Below, piece after piece: positions 15,955 to 23,997 of a DNA stretch of 40,092 nucleotides. The stretch is from Arthrobacter sp. (GTDB taxonomy: Bacteria > Actinomycetota > Actinomycetes > Actinomycetales > Micrococcaceae), in assembly GCF_031179385.1 (NCBI RefSeq), contig NZ_JAPSHV010000013.1, forward strand, positions 1 to 40,092. Reading direction: 5' to 3'. Position numbers and translations under genes: made by a program. Position 1 is the first letter of the stretch; every line of letters begins with the position of its first letter. Under the pieces are notes generated by a model. It worked only from the letters and a program-made list of their open reading frames with translations. It was not told where the DNA came from and searched no databases.

Positions 15955-17106
15955 ATGCCGTCCATCGCCAAGCACGTCGAGAACCTTCCCTCCAACCAGA
16001 TTCGGGAGATCACCCAGGCCGCGTGGGCGACGCCCAACGCCGTCGTACTCAGCATCGGCGAGCCGGGGTTTCCCGTTCCCCGCCACATCCTCGACGCTGG
16101 AATCGCCGCGCTGGACAGGGACGACACGAATTACACACCGAATGAGGGCCTCGCTGTGCTGCGTCAGGGTTTCGCGGCACGCTTCGGAACAGTGAACGGT
16201 GTGGATGTCGACCCGTCACGGGTCTACGTGACTGCCGGTGCGCAACAGGGCCTGCACCTGGCCATGAGCATGCTGCTTGAGCCTGGGGACGAAGTCCTCA
16301 TTCCCAACCCGGGCTACCCGACCTTCATCATGACTGCCCAGCTGGTGCACGCTCGCGCTGTCGACTACCCCCTCCGCCCGGACAACGGGTTCCAGCCGAA
16401 GATCAGCGACCTGGAGCAGCTGGTGAACCCGAGAACCCGGCTTCTCGTGCTGAATTCCCCCTCGAATCCGCTCGGCGCCGTCTTCAGCGAGGACCTCACC
16501 AGGGAGCTCGTGGAGTTCGCTGAACGCCACGACCTGTGGATTCTCTCGGATGAATGCTACGAAGCGTTCACCTACGGCGTTCCGCACGTGAGCCCTGCAC
16601 GCTTCGAGGGAACGCCGCGGCGTGTGCTGACCTCACTCACCCTGTCAAAGACGTTCGGGCTGACGGGACTGAGGATAGGAGCGCTGATTCTGCCGGACGG
16701 GCTGGGGCAACAGTTCAACGCGGTGATGGAATCCATCGTCTCCTGTGTCGGAGCGTCGCCCCAGTATGCGGCGATCGCTGCCTTGACCGGACCCACCGAC
16801 TACATTGAAACGGCGGCCGCTCACTACCGTTCCAACCGGGACGCGGCGACGTCGGTGCTTCGTTCACTCGGGATTCCCTACCTTGAGGCGCAAGGAGCGT
16901 TCTACCTGTGGGCCGACATGTCCCACGCGACCGGGGGCGATGTGCGCTCCTGGGTCCGGACCTTCCTCGCGGAGCAGAGCGTCGCGGTCGCTCCGGGAAC
17001 TGCCTTCGGTTCCAACGGAGAGGGGTGGATCCGCATCGCGCTCTGTACAGACAAGGAAAGCCTGCTCACCGGAGTGAGCAGGCTTCCTGGGCGCAAACAG
17101 GACTAA
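15955..17106 (+). CDS. PLP-dependent class I/II aminotransferase
   Basis: A 383-residue fold-type I aminotransferase of the aspartate-aminotransferase superfamily. Visible are SIGEPGFPVP near the N-terminus, NYTPNEGL, TAGAQQGL, NPGYPTF, NSPSNPLG with the pyridine-contacting Asn, SDECYEAF with the Asp that pairs with the cofactor nitrogen, and the Schiff-base Lys 232 in SLTLSKTFGLTGLRIG. The amino-acid substrate cannot be told. ATG 15955 is the first start giving the usual N-terminus. The gene lies on the opposite strand between rbfA and truB, which are usually adjacent. Its last codons encode a terminator hairpin, and its stop overlaps that of rbfA. Confidence 0.9.
   Translation: MPSIAKHVENLPSNQIREITQAAWATPNAVVLSIGEPGFPVPRHILDAGIAALDRDDTNYTPNEGLAVLRQGFAARFGTVNGVDVDPSRVYVTAGAQQGLHLAMSMLLEPGDEVLIPNPGYPTFIMTAQLVHARAVDYPLRPDNGFQPKISDLEQLVNPRTRLLVLNSPSNPLGAVFSEDLTRELVEFAERHDLWILSDECYEAFTYGVPHVSPARFEGTPRRVLTSLTLSKTFGLTGLRIGALILPDGLGQQFNAVMESIVSCVGASPQYAAIAALTGPTDYIETAAAHYRSNRDAATSVLRSLGIPYLEAQGAFYLWADMSHATGGDVRSWVRTFLAEQSVAVAPGTAFGSNGEGWIRIALCTDKESLLTGVSRLPGRKQD
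17058..17085. terminator. Bidirectional terminator inside the aminotransferase 3' end
   Basis: AAGCCTGCTCAC (17058-17069), loop CGGA, GTGAGCAGGCTT (17074-17085): a perfect 12-bp stem. On the minus strand it is followed by TCCTTGTCTG and lies just past the rbfA stop, a good intrinsic terminator for the infB-rbfA operon. The same DNA is coding for the opposite gene (KESLLTGVSR). Confidence 0.7.
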
Positions 17107-17552
17107 CGCGACTCGTCGTCCCGGTCGTCTTCCTCACCGGGCTTGCGGTACGGATCAGCATCGCCGGCAAAAGCGGCCTTCCGAGCGAGTTCCGCAACTT
17201 CCGCGTCCCGTTCCTTCGCGGTGCGCAGCAGATCTTCGAGATGGCTTGCGTTGACCGGGATCTCGTCCGGAACAAACTCGAGCGTGGGGGTCAAACGGGC
17301 CGTGATGTTCCTGCCCACCTCAGAGCGGAGCACACCCTTCGCTGATTCCAGCGCCTTGTGCACTGCGGCCTGTTCCTCTGACTCGCCGAACACCGTGTAG
17401 TAGATGGTGGCGTGCTGCAGGTCGTTGGTGACCCTGGCGTCAGTGACGGTGACCGCTTCAAGCCGGGGGTCCTTGACCCGACGGCGGAGGGCTTCGGCGA
17501 CAATGACCTTGATGCGCTGCGCCAACCGTGCGGCGCGTGCGGCGTCTGCCAT
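17103..17552 (-). CDS. rbfA: 30S ribosome-binding factor A
   Basis: A 149-residue KH-type protein that binds the immature 30S subunit and helps 16S rRNA 5'-end maturation. Family features include RLAQRIKVIVAEALRRRVKDPRL, VTVTDARVTNDLQHATIYYTVFG and the TARLTPTLEFVPDEI region near the end. A charged tail of about 35 residues follows, as usual in actinobacteria. ATG 17552 has AAGGAGAAG upstream. It follows infB after two hairpins and ends at a terminator, closing the rimP-nusA-ylxR-infB-rbfA cluster. Confidence 0.95.
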   Translation of the reverse strand: MADAARAARLAQRIKVIVAEALRRRVKDPRLEAVTVTDARVTNDLQHATIYYTVFGESEEQAAVHKALESAKGVLRSEVGRNITARLTPTLEFVPDEIPVNASHLEDLLRTAKERDAEVAELARKAAFAGDADPYRKPGEEDDRDDESR

Positions 17553-17588
17553 GACTTCTCCTTACTTCCTCCCCTCAGGGAGCGACAA

Positions 17589-17616
17589 CGACGACGGCGG
17601 CAATGGCCCGTCGTCG
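17589..17616 (-). other. Second hairpin in the infB-rbfA spacer
   Basis: CGACGACGG (17589-17597) and CCGTCGTCG (17608-17616) form a perfect 9-bp stem with a 10-base loop, ending about 36 bases before rbfA. With the neighbouring palindrome it could reduce rbfA expression relative to infB. Confidence 0.45.
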
Positions 17617-17630
17617 GAATGGGGCAGGAA

Positions 17631-17658
17631 GCGGGGCCGCTGCATGCAGCGGCCCCGC
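17631..17658 (-). terminator. 28-bp perfect palindrome just after infB
   Basis: GCGGGGCCGCTGCA (17631-17644) is followed directly by its reverse complement (17645-17658). As RNA it makes a 12-bp GC-rich stem with a CATG loop, 12 bases after the infB stop, with tail TTCCTGCCCC. It is probably a partial terminator or mRNA end stabiliser. Confidence 0.55.
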
Positions 17659-17670
17659 CTGAGATGAACC

Positions 17671-20610
17671 CTAGACCCGAGGCTTCTCGCGCATCTCGTA
17701 GGTCTCCACGATGTCGCCTTCCTTGACGTCGTTGAAGGAGCCCAGACCGATACCACATTCGAAGTCCGTCCGGACCTCGGTGGCATCGTCCTTGAAACGG
17801 CGCAGCGACTCGACGGTGAGGTTGTCGCCAACCACGACCCCGTCACGGATGAGACGTGCCTTCGAATTCCTGCGAATTACACCGGAACGAACGATCGAGC
17901 CTGCAATGTTGCCGAACTTGGAGGACCGGAAGACTTCCCGGATCTCGGCAGTGCCGAGTTGCGCTTCCTCGTACTCCGGCTTGAGCATGCCCTTGAGCGC
18001 CAGCTCGATGTCATCAATTGCTGCGTAGATGACCGAGTAGAAGCGCAGGTCCACGCCTTCGCGGTCGGCAAGCTCGGCCACACGCTCAGCGGGCCGAACG
18101 TTGAAGCCGATGATGATCGCGTTGTCGACAGTTGCCAGGTTGACGTCGTTCTGCGTGATGGCACCCACGCCGCGGTGGATGACGCGCAGGGCGACTCCTT
18201 CGCCGACGTCGATCTTGAGCAGCGAGTCCTCGAGGGCTTCGACCGCACCCGAAACGTCACCCTTGAGGATGAGGTTGAGGGTGTCAACCTTGCCCTCGGC
18301 GACGGCCTGGTCGAAGTCTTCCAGGCTGACGCGCTTGCGGCGCTTGGCCAGCGCCGCGTTGCGGTCTGCTGCCTCACGCTTCTCAGCGATCTGACGGGCG
18401 GTGCGCTCATCCGACGTAACCAGGAAGGTGTCGCCTGCACGGGGCACTGTGGACAGACCCAGTACCTGTACCGGACGGGACGGACCCGCCTCCGAGACGT
18501 TTTCGCCGTCCTCGTTGAACATCGCACGGACACGTCCGTGAGCGATACCCGCGACGATGGTGTCGCCGACCGTCAGCGTTCCCGACTGGACCAGCACGGT
18601 CGCTACTGCGCCGCGGCCCTTGTCGAGGTTCGCTTCGATGGCAATTCCGCGGGCGTCCTTGTTCGGGTTGGCTCGCATGTCGAGCGCCGCGTCCGCCGTG
18701 AGCAGTACCGCTTCGAGCAGTTCGTCGATTCCCTCGCCCCGCAGCGCGGAGACGTGCACGAACATGGTGTCGCCGCCGTACTCTTCCGGAACCAGACCGT
18801 ATTCAGTGAGCTGACCCTTGACCTTGTCCGGGTTAGCCCCTTCCTTGTCGATCTTGTTCACTGCAACGACGATCGGAACGCCGGCCGCCTGGGCGTGGTT
18901 GAGCGCTTCAACGGTCTGAGGCATGACGCCGTCATCCGCAGCCACAACCAGCACGGCGATATCGGTCACCTTTGCACCACGGGCACGCATGGCGGTGAAC
19001 GCCTCGTGACCCGGAGTATCGATGAAGGTGATCGCGCGGTTGTCGCCCTCGTGCTCGTGGTCGATCTGGTACGCGCCGATGTGCTGGGTAATGCCGCCGT
19101 GCTCGCCTGCCACGACGTTCGACTTGCGGATCGCATCCAGCAGTCGGGTCTTACCGTGGTCGACGTGGCCCATGACCGTTACCACCGGCGGACGTGCTTC
19201 AAGCTGCGCGTCACCTTCAGCGTCAAGCTCTGCATCCAGGTCGATGTCGAAGTTCTCGAGCAGCTCACGCTCCTCGTCCTCCGGGGACACAACCTGGATC
19301 TTGTAGCCGAGCTCGTCACCGAGAACCTCGAACGTTGCTTCATCCAGCGACTGGGTTGCCGTAGCCATCTCACCGAGGTGGAAGAGCACGGTCACCAGAG
19401 CTGCGGGGTTCGCATCGATCTTCTCGGCGAAGTCAGTGATCGACGAACCGCGGCGCAACCGTACAACAGTGCCGCCGTCGCCGCGGGGAACGCTGACGCC
19501 GCCCAGCGACGGGGCTGACATCTGCTCGAGCTCTTGCCGCTTCGCCCGCTTCGACTTGCGCTGCTTGCCGCGACCGGCACCACCCTTACCGAAGGCACCG
19601 GCAGTACCGCCGCGTCCGCGGCCGCCCTTGCCGAAACCGCCGCCGACCGGCGCTCCGCCGCCGCCACCGGCTCCAGCACCGGCACCAGGGGCTCCACCGG
19701 GACCACGACGAGGTCCGGCACCGGCAGCTCCACCGCGACCGGGAGCCGCGGGGCGCTCGGTACGGTTCGGCATCATGCCGGGAGTCGGCCGGGCTCCGCC
19801 GGCACCACCGGGACGCGGTGCACCGGGGCGGGGTGCTCCCGGACGCGGTGCTCCCGGACGGGGACCGCCCGCACCGGCGGCGGGACGCGGACCGCCCGCT
19901 CCGGCAGCCGGACGGGGTGGTCGCTCGTCATCGCGGCGCCCTCCTGGACGCGGCATGCCCTGCGATGTTGCAAAGGGGTTGTTGCCCGGACGGGGGCCGC
20001 CGGCACGATCGCCGTCACCACGCCCGGATCGGGGCATGCCCTGGGACGTTGCGAAGGGGTTGTTGCCGGGGCGGGGACCGCCTGCACGATCACCACCGGG
20101 GCGAGCTGCTCCGGGGCGTGCCGACGTCGGCCGTGCGGCTGCAGGCTTCGGGCCAGGCTTACGGTCAGTTCCGGAATCGCTGGTGGAACCGGATTCGGGG
20201 GCTGCCGGAGCCTCTGGAGCCGGCTTCGCAGCAGCAGGTGCCTTGAACGCCGGGGCTGCAGGTGCCTGCTCGCGGGGTGCCTCGGGCGCCGGAGTTGCCG
20301 ATGCCGCCGGTGCTGCGGGCTTCTCGGAAACCGGTGCCGGGGCGGGCGCCGGAGCCGGAGCAGCCGGAGCCGGTCGCGGGGACGCTGCTGCCTTGGGCGC
20401 GGGCTGGGGAGCTCGCGCCGGTGTTGATGCGGGCGCCTTGGCGGCTGCCGGCGCATCGGGGAAAGCACCGCGAAGTTTCTTCACGACGGGGGCTTCGATG
20501 GTTGAGGATGCCGACCGGACGAATTCGCCCAGTTCCTGCAGCTTTGCTACTGCATCCTTTGAGGTAATGCCGAGCTCTTTTGCAAGCTCGTGTACGCGGA
20601 CCTTGGCCAC
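17671..20610 (-). CDS. infB: Translation initiation factor IF-2
   Basis: A 979-residue GTPase that brings initiator fMet-tRNA to the 30S subunit and promotes subunit joining. The N-terminal domain ([26 protein letters not shown]) precedes about 300 residues rich in Ala, Pro, Gly and Arg with internal repeats. A basic segment ([13 protein letters not shown]) comes next, then the G domain: GHVDHGKT near residue 480, [13 protein letters not shown]. The remaining IF-2 domains are complete. The long low-complexity N-terminus is usual in actinobacteria. The start is GTG 20610 with AAGGAGAA upstream and a 6-bp hairpin directly before it. The spacer to ylxR is filled by a chain of micro-ORFs. Confidence 0.97.
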   Translation of the reverse strand: MAKVRVHELAKELGITSKDAVAKLQELGEFVRSASSTIEAPVVKKLRGAFPDAPAAAKAPASTPARAPQPAPKAAASPRPAPAAPAPAPAPAPVSEKPAAPAASATPAPEAPREQAPAAPAFKAPAAAKPAPEAPAAPESGSTSDSGTDRKPGPKPAAARPTSARPGAARPGGDRAGGPRPGNNPFATSQGMPRSGRGDGDRAGGPRPGNNPFATSQGMPRPGGRRDDERPPRPAAGAGGPRPAAGAGGPRPGAPRPGAPRPGAPRPGGAGGARPTPGMMPNRTERPAAPGRGGAAGAGPRRGPGGAPGAGAGAGGGGGAPVGGGFGKGGRGRGGTAGAFGKGGAGRGKQRKSKRAKRQELEQMSAPSLGGVSVPRGDGGTVVRLRRGSSITDFAEKIDANPAALVTVLFHLGEMATATQSLDEATFEVLGDELGYKIQVVSPEDEERELLENFDIDLDAELDAEGDAQLEARPPVVTVMGHVDHGKTRLLDAIRKSNVVAGEHGGITQHIGAYQIDHEHEGDNRAITFIDTPGHEAFTAMRARGAKVTDIAVLVVAADDGVMPQTVEALNHAQAAGVPIVVAVNKIDKEGANPDKVKGQLTEYGLVPEEYGGDTMFVHVSALRGEGIDELLEAVLLTADAALDMRANPNKDARGIAIEANLDKGRGAVATVLVQSGTLTVGDTIVAGIAHGRVRAMFNEDGENVSEAGPSRPVQVLGLSTVPRAGDTFLVTSDERTARQIAEKREAADRNAALAKRRKRVSLEDFDQAVAEGKVDTLNLILKGDVSGAVEALEDSLLKIDVGEGVALRVIHRGVGAITQNDVNLATVDNAIIIGFNVRPAERVAELADREGVDLRFYSVIYAAIDDIELALKGMLKPEYEEAQLGTAEIREVFRSSKFGNIAGSIVRSGVIRRNSKARLIRDGVVVGDNLTVESLRRFKDDATEVRTDFECGIGLGSFNDVKEGDIVETYEMREKPRV
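19790..20110 (-). repeat. Tandem repeats in the IF-2 low-complexity N-terminal region
   Basis: Two copies of an 81-base unit (19952 and 20033 onwards) encode [18 protein letters not shown] twice. The adjacent stretch encodes repeated [14 protein letters not shown] units (about 19800-19910). Such repeats probably vary in copy number between strains. Confidence 0.75.
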
Positions 20611-20620
20611 ATTTCTCCTT

Positions 20621-20636
20621 CTCGGTCCGCACCGAG
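20621..20636 (-). promoter_or_regulatory. Hairpin directly before the infB ribosome site
   Basis: CTCGGT (20621-20626), loop CCGC, ACCGAG (20631-20636): a perfect 6-bp stem that abuts the AAGGAG ribosome site at 20615-20620. It could affect access of 30S subunits to infB. Confidence 0.4.
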
Positions 20637-20651
20637 TAAGGAGCGAACCGT

Positions 20652-20723
20652 CTAATTCCTACTGCAGACCCCAACCGCCGAAGCAGTTGACGCGCCGATT
20701 GCAGAGCTCAACAGATTGTTCAT
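20652..20723 (-). CDS. Leader micro-ORF E (23 residues) before infB
   Basis: ATG 20723 to TAG 20652-20654. Its ATGA start overlaps the stop of micro-ORF D. The peptide starts [10 protein letters not shown] and ends GVCSRN, with AGT AGG AAT just before the stop. It is the last link of the chain and ends 41 bases before the infB GTG. No Shine-Dalgarno of its own is seen, so translation would depend on reinitiation. Confidence 0.4.
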   Translation of the reverse strand: MNNLLSSAIGASTASAVGVCSRN

Positions 20724-20737
20724 CGTTGGGCACTCAT
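20720..20737 (-). CDS. Leader micro-ORF D (5 residues, MSAQR)
   Basis: ATG AGT GCC CAA CGA TGA. It overlaps the stop of micro-ORF C by ATGA and the start of E by ATGA. It is one copy of a degenerate 14-base repeat. Confidence 0.35.
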   Translation of the reverse strand: MSAQR

Positions 20738-20751
20738 GGCTGGGTACTCAT
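20734..20751 (-). CDS. Leader micro-ORF C (5 residues, MSTQP)
   Basis: ATG AGT ACC CAG CCA TGA. It overlaps both neighbours as ATGA. It is near-identical in DNA to micro-ORF D, so the pair looks like a tandem duplication of a 14-base unit. Confidence 0.35.
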   Translation of the reverse strand: MSTQP

Positions 20752-20762
20752 CGGGTTTCCAT
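20748..20762 (-). CDS. Leader micro-ORF B (4 residues, METR)
   Basis: ATG GAA ACC CGA TGA. It starts on the last base of the stop of micro-ORF A (TGATG) and ends overlapping micro-ORF C (ATGA). Confidence 0.35.
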   Translation of the reverse strand: METR

Positions 20763-20815
20763 CAGTTTTCTGACCCGCTTTCAGGGAGGACGGTGTTCAT
20801 ACAGGACAGCCCCAT
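20762..20815 (-). CDS. Leader micro-ORF A (17 residues) starting at the ylxR stop
   Basis: ATG 20815 overlaps the ylxR stop as TGATG. The peptide begins MGLSCMNTVL and ends SGSEN at TGA 20762-20764. An internal in-frame ATG is at 20800. It is the first link of the relay from ylxR towards infB. Confidence 0.4.
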   Translation of the reverse strand: MGLSCMNTVLPESGSEN

Positions 20816-21093
20816 CAGGAGTTGCCCTGGAGTGTGTGCAGCCAATGTTCCACGCTCTGCGTATCCACCGGGCCCCGAAAGGCGCGGTTGAACGCTTTGC
20901 GTTTGAGCGCGAGCTCCACACAGGACGGCCGGGGGTGCAACCAGGCACCCCTGCCCTCCAGCCGACGGCGAAGATCCACCTCAGCGACGCTGACGCCGCC
21001 ACGGTTAACCGCTGACCATCGAACCAGAGAGACTTGGTCGTCACGGCCCCGGCAACCGATGCAGGTTCGTACCGGCTGGTGGCGTAACGACAT
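20815..21093 (-). CDS. ylxR: YlxR/RnpM-family RNA-binding protein (DUF448)
   Basis: A 92-residue small basic protein of the YlxR fold, with the signature RTCIGCRGRDDQVSLVRW near the N-terminus and KRKAFNRAFRG further on. In Bacillus and relatives such proteins modulate RNase P (RnpM). The usual genomic place between nusA and infB holds here. I choose ATG 21093, which has GGATAGGG upstream, over ATG 21117, which has no ribosome site. A TAGAAT hexamer (21105-21110, minus strand) could be a local -10. The stop is shared with the first leader micro-ORF of infB. Confidence 0.92.
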   Translation of the reverse strand: MSLRHQPVRTCIGCRGRDDQVSLVRWSAVNRGGVSVAEVDLRRRLEGRGAWLHPRPSCVELALKRKAFNRAFRGPVDTQSVEHWLHTLQGNS

Positions 21094-21104
21094 AAGCCCT
21101 ATCC

Positions 21105-21110
21105 ATTCTA
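21105..21110 (-). promoter_or_regulatory. Candidate -10 element upstream of ylxR
   Basis: TAGAAT on the minus strand, 11 bases before the ylxR ATG. It matches the -10 consensus at five of six positions, but no -35 was found. It could give ylxR-infB a promoter separate from rimP-nusA. Confidence 0.3.
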
Positions 21111-21168
21111 GCGCCATGGACGTCGATATGACGCATTGGCAAATTGTCGAGGAAAGTTCCCCGCTGCC

Positions 21169-22140
21169 TCAGGCTCCGGCGGCGTCCGACGCAATGTCGA
21201 TGCGCCATCCGGTCAGCTTCGCTGCAAGCCGCGCGTTCTGGCCTTCCTTGCCGATAGCGAGAGACAACTGGTAGTCAGGCACGACGACACGTGCGCTGCG
21301 GGTTTTCTCATCCGTGATGGTCACTGACGAAACGCGCGACGGTGACAGTGAGCTGGCGATGAAGGTCGCCGGATCATCGCTGTAGTCGACGATGTCGATC
21401 TTTTCGTCGTTGAGCTCATTCATCACCGCGCGAACGCGGGAGCCCATCTCGCCGATGCAGGCACCCTTCGCATTGACGCCCGGAACATGGGCTTTCACCG
21501 CGATCTTGGTGCGGTGGCCGGCTTCCCGCGCCAGCGCCACAATCTCCACGCTCTTGTCCGCGATCTCGGGAACCTCGAGTTCGAAGAGTTTCCGCACGAG
21601 GTTCGGGTGCGACCGCGACAGCGTGATTGACGGACCCTTCATTCCGCGGTGCACGTCGATCACATACGCACGCAGACGGGTTCCGTGGAGGTACTTCTCG
21701 CCGGGGACCTGCTCCGGCGGCGGCAGCAGCGCTTCCACCGATCCAAGATTCACCTGGATCATGTGCGGGTTGTTGCCCTGCTGGATCAGGCCGGCTACCA
21801 GCTCGCCCTCCTTGCCACGGAACTCACCCAGGATGTTGTCGTCCTCGGCGTCGCGCAACCGCTGAAGGATGATCTGACGCGCGGTGCTCGCCGCGATCCG
21901 CCCGAAACCGGTGGGCGTGTCATCGTACTCACCCACTGCTACGCCGTCGTCGTCGACTTCCGTCGCCCAGATGGTGACGTGGCCGGTCCGACGGTCCAGC
22001 TCCGCCCGGGCAATATCCTGTGCACCGGTGGTCTTGTGATACGCAACCAGCAACGCCTGCTCGATCGTTGGGATCAACAGGTCAAGGGGAATTTCACGCT
22101 CGCGTTCAAGTAGCCGCAGAGCGCTCATATCTATGTCCAT
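21169..22140 (-). CDS. nusA: Transcription termination/antitermination factor NusA
   Basis: A 323-residue RNA-polymerase-binding factor that controls pausing, termination and rRNA antitermination. The N-terminal domain ([20 protein letters not shown]) precedes an S1 domain (near 110-190) and two KH domains ([26 protein letters not shown] and [26 protein letters not shown]). The acidic C-terminal repeats of enterobacterial NusA are absent, which is normal for actinobacteria. ATG 22140 is preceded by GAGGAGG. It follows rimP by 30 bases. Confidence 0.97.
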   Translation of the reverse strand: MDIDMSALRLLEREREIPLDLLIPTIEQALLVAYHKTTGAQDIARAELDRRTGHVTIWATEVDDDGVAVGEYDDTPTGFGRIAASTARQIILQRLRDAEDDNILGEFRGKEGELVAGLIQQGNNPHMIQVNLGSVEALLPPPEQVPGEKYLHGTRLRAYVIDVHRGMKGPSITLSRSHPNLVRKLFELEVPEIADKSVEIVALAREAGHRTKIAVKAHVPGVNAKGACIGEMGSRVRAVMNELNDEKIDIVDYSDDPATFIASSLSPSRVSSVTITDEKTRSARVVVPDYQLSLAIGKEGQNARLAAKLTGWRIDIASDAAGA

Positions 22141-22170
22141 TGGGGGCCTCCTCAGCAACCAGCGGTGTAA

Positions 22171-22788
22171 TCAGTCATTGTCGCCGCCGGATTCCTCGGC
22201 ATCAGCGTGGGTGAACTCAACCTGAACGGTACCCTTGCGGATTTGGTCGTAGGGAATCTCCCGGTCTTCACCGAATTTGGGCTTGGTGCCCTTCTTGACG
22301 GTCAAGAGCGGTGTGAGGGAAATCGACTGCTCCTCAGCGGCGATCAACCGCCCCTCAAGTACTTCACCGTCTACCAGCTTTACGTCCACCAGCCGGCCGA
22401 CGTTCCGTCGCCAGTGTCGCGGCTCTGTGAGCGGCCGGGAAACACCCGGCGATGAAACCTCCAGATTGTAGGGACGTCCGTCGTCGCCGGGATCGTTGTC
22501 GAGGGCATTCGAGACGCTCTGCGAAACTTCGGAAATGGTGTCGAGGCTCACTCCCTCAGCGCCGTCGTCCGGTAGGTCGACAACTACGTGCAGTGTCCGG
22601 TGGCTTCCGGCGATGCGGACCTCGACGTCTTCGAGGATCAACTTGTGCTGCTCCACGGTGGGCCGCAGAAAATCCCTCAGCCGCTGGGCTTCAGCTGCGG
22701 CGTTGAGGTGTGCGGGAGTCTCACTACGGCCGTATGCCGGAGCCTTTTGCCTTTCGGCAGTGGTCTGCTTGCCGGACCTAACAGCCAT
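22171..22788 (-). CDS. rimP: Ribosome maturation factor RimP
   Basis: A 205-residue factor needed for 30S maturation. The N-terminal domain contains LEDVEVRIAGSHRTLHVVVD, and VSSPGVSRPLTEPRHWRRN begins the conserved centre. The C-terminal SH3-like domain carries KLVDGEVLEGRLIAAEE. N- and C-terminal extensions are polar and acidic. GGGAGG precedes ATG 22788. It heads the nusA-infB cluster and diverges from a plus-strand gene. Confidence 0.95.
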   Translation of the reverse strand: MAVRSGKQTTAERQKAPAYGRSETPAHLNAAAEAQRLRDFLRPTVEQHKLILEDVEVRIAGSHRTLHVVVDLPDDGAEGVSLDTISEVSQSVSNALDNDPGDDGRPYNLEVSSPGVSRPLTEPRHWRRNVGRLVDVKLVDGEVLEGRLIAAEEQSISLTPLLTVKKGTKPKFGEDREIPYDQIRKGTVQVEFTHADAEESGGDND

Positions 22789-22821
22789 TGCCGCCTCCCG
22801 CTCGATGATCTTGTAGCTACT

Positions 22822-22851
22822 ACCCTAACGACTTTATGACAGGTCGGTGAA
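22822..22851 (-). promoter_or_regulatory. Candidate promoter of the rimP-nusA cluster
   Basis: Minus-strand TTCACC (22846-22851), an 18-base spacer and TAGGGT (22822-22827), 33 bases before the rimP start. Match to consensus is moderate. Confidence 0.3.
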
Positions 22852-22893
22852 TGGCACACCACACGGGTCTCTCGCATGGCATGATGATCGGTT

Positions 22894-23988
22894 GTGACGC
22901 AATCGAATGACCGTTCCGCCACCACCGGCAGCGGCTTCGGTGGAGCAGTTCGGCGTGTCCTGCGGACGGTCGTGCTGATGCTTGTTCTCCTGCTCGTCGC
23001 GTCAATCGGTTTGGTCATCGGCAAGGGTTCTCCGGACCGCGTACCGAGCGCAGAGGAAGTCGCCCTTAGCGGCGCCTCCACCGCGGCCAACGGCCTGGCA
23101 TCCACCGCCACCGCCCTGGAGCGGACAGTACCTGTGACCAACGGCTCGGACTATGCCGAGCTTGCGGAGATGTTCGGGATACATGCCCTCGCGCTCCGGC
23201 CCGCCGGCGCGACGGAATCGCCCTCCCCCTCCGTCTCCCCCGTCGTAAGTTCGACGCCGTCGCCTTCCACCGCGACAACGACGCCGGCACCCTCCCCTGC
23301 TGACCTGCTGGCCGAGCTGACAGCCTCCTATACCGAGAGCTTCGAAGCTGCCGCCACAGTGGAACCGGGCCCTTCCCGCGTCCTGGCGTCGGCGGCAACT
23401 GCGCAATGGCTCCAGAGCCGGGAGCTTGCCGGGCGCCTCGACGCCGCCGTTCCCGGGATTCCGGTGCCCGAAGTGCGCCATGACGACCTCACTGAACCGG
23501 CGTGCCCGCTGGAAACCACTACGTTGGAGGAGCCGGAGCCCGGCCTGGATGGTGCACGGACGGCGGTGCTGGCGGAACAGCGTGCCTCCTATGCGTATGA
23601 GGTGATCGCCGCCCGTGCCGACGATCCCGCACCTTTCCTTCGGCGGATGGCGCAGCACGAGAGCGCAGCCGCCCTGGGTGCCGCCGTACTGGCGCAGCAC
23701 TGCGTCGCCGAGCCGCTCCCGGCAGCCGCCTACGCCCTCGACGACAGCTTCCAGTCGGCGCCCGACGACGCGCTGCGGGAGCTTGAGAGCGGGTTGACAG
23801 TTACCTACGCCGACCTCGTCGGAGTCAGCGCACCGGGACCTGTGCGTGAGTGGGCGCTGCGCCAACTCGTTGAAACGGCCCAGCACCTCGCCGAGTCCGT
23901 GGAAGGAACGTCGCCCAAGGACGCCCCGGGAATACTGCCCGGGATCGACCCGGTCGAGTATCCACGCTTGCCGGAGCCTGCCAGCTAG
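22894..23988 (+). CDS. DUF4439 ferritin-like domain protein, membrane-anchored
   Basis: A 364-residue protein. An N-terminal hydrophobic segment (about residues 25-44, VVLMLVLLLVASIGLVIG) is likely an uncleaved anchor. A Ser/Pro/Thr-rich linker sits near 108-135, and the C-terminal half resembles the DUF4439 four-helix ferritin-like fold (ARTAVLAEQRASYAYEVIAARADD). Whether it binds metal is not clear from sequence. GTG 22894 lacks a Shine-Dalgarno site. It is followed after 9 bases by a kinase gene, and diverges from rimP. Function unknown. Confidence 0.75.
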   Translation: MTQSNDRSATTGSGFGGAVRRVLRTVVLMLVLLLVASIGLVIGKGSPDRVPSAEEVALSGASTAANGLASTATALERTVPVTNGSDYAELAEMFGIHALALRPAGATESPSPSVSPVVSSTPSPSTATTTPAPSPADLLAELTASYTESFEAAATVEPGPSRVLASAATAQWLQSRELAGRLDAAVPGIPVPEVRHDDLTEPACPLETTTLEEPEPGLDGARTAVLAEQRASYAYEVIAARADDPAPFLRRMAQHESAAALGAAVLAQHCVAEPLPAAAYALDDSFQSAPDDALRELESGLTVTYADLVGVSAPGPVREWALRQLVETAQHLAESVEGTSPKDAPGILPGIDPVEYPRLPEPAS

Positions 23989-23997
23989 TCTTGACGG

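Noticed and set aside
17959-19518. A 519-codon plus-strand frame opposite infB
   Set aside because: Antisense shadow of the IF-2 G domain and following domains.
19436-20773. A 445-codon plus-strand open frame opposite the IF-2 N-terminus, Pro/Gly/Ala-rich
   Set aside because: It mirrors the GC-rich repeats of infB on the other strand; no ribosome site and no recognisable domain.
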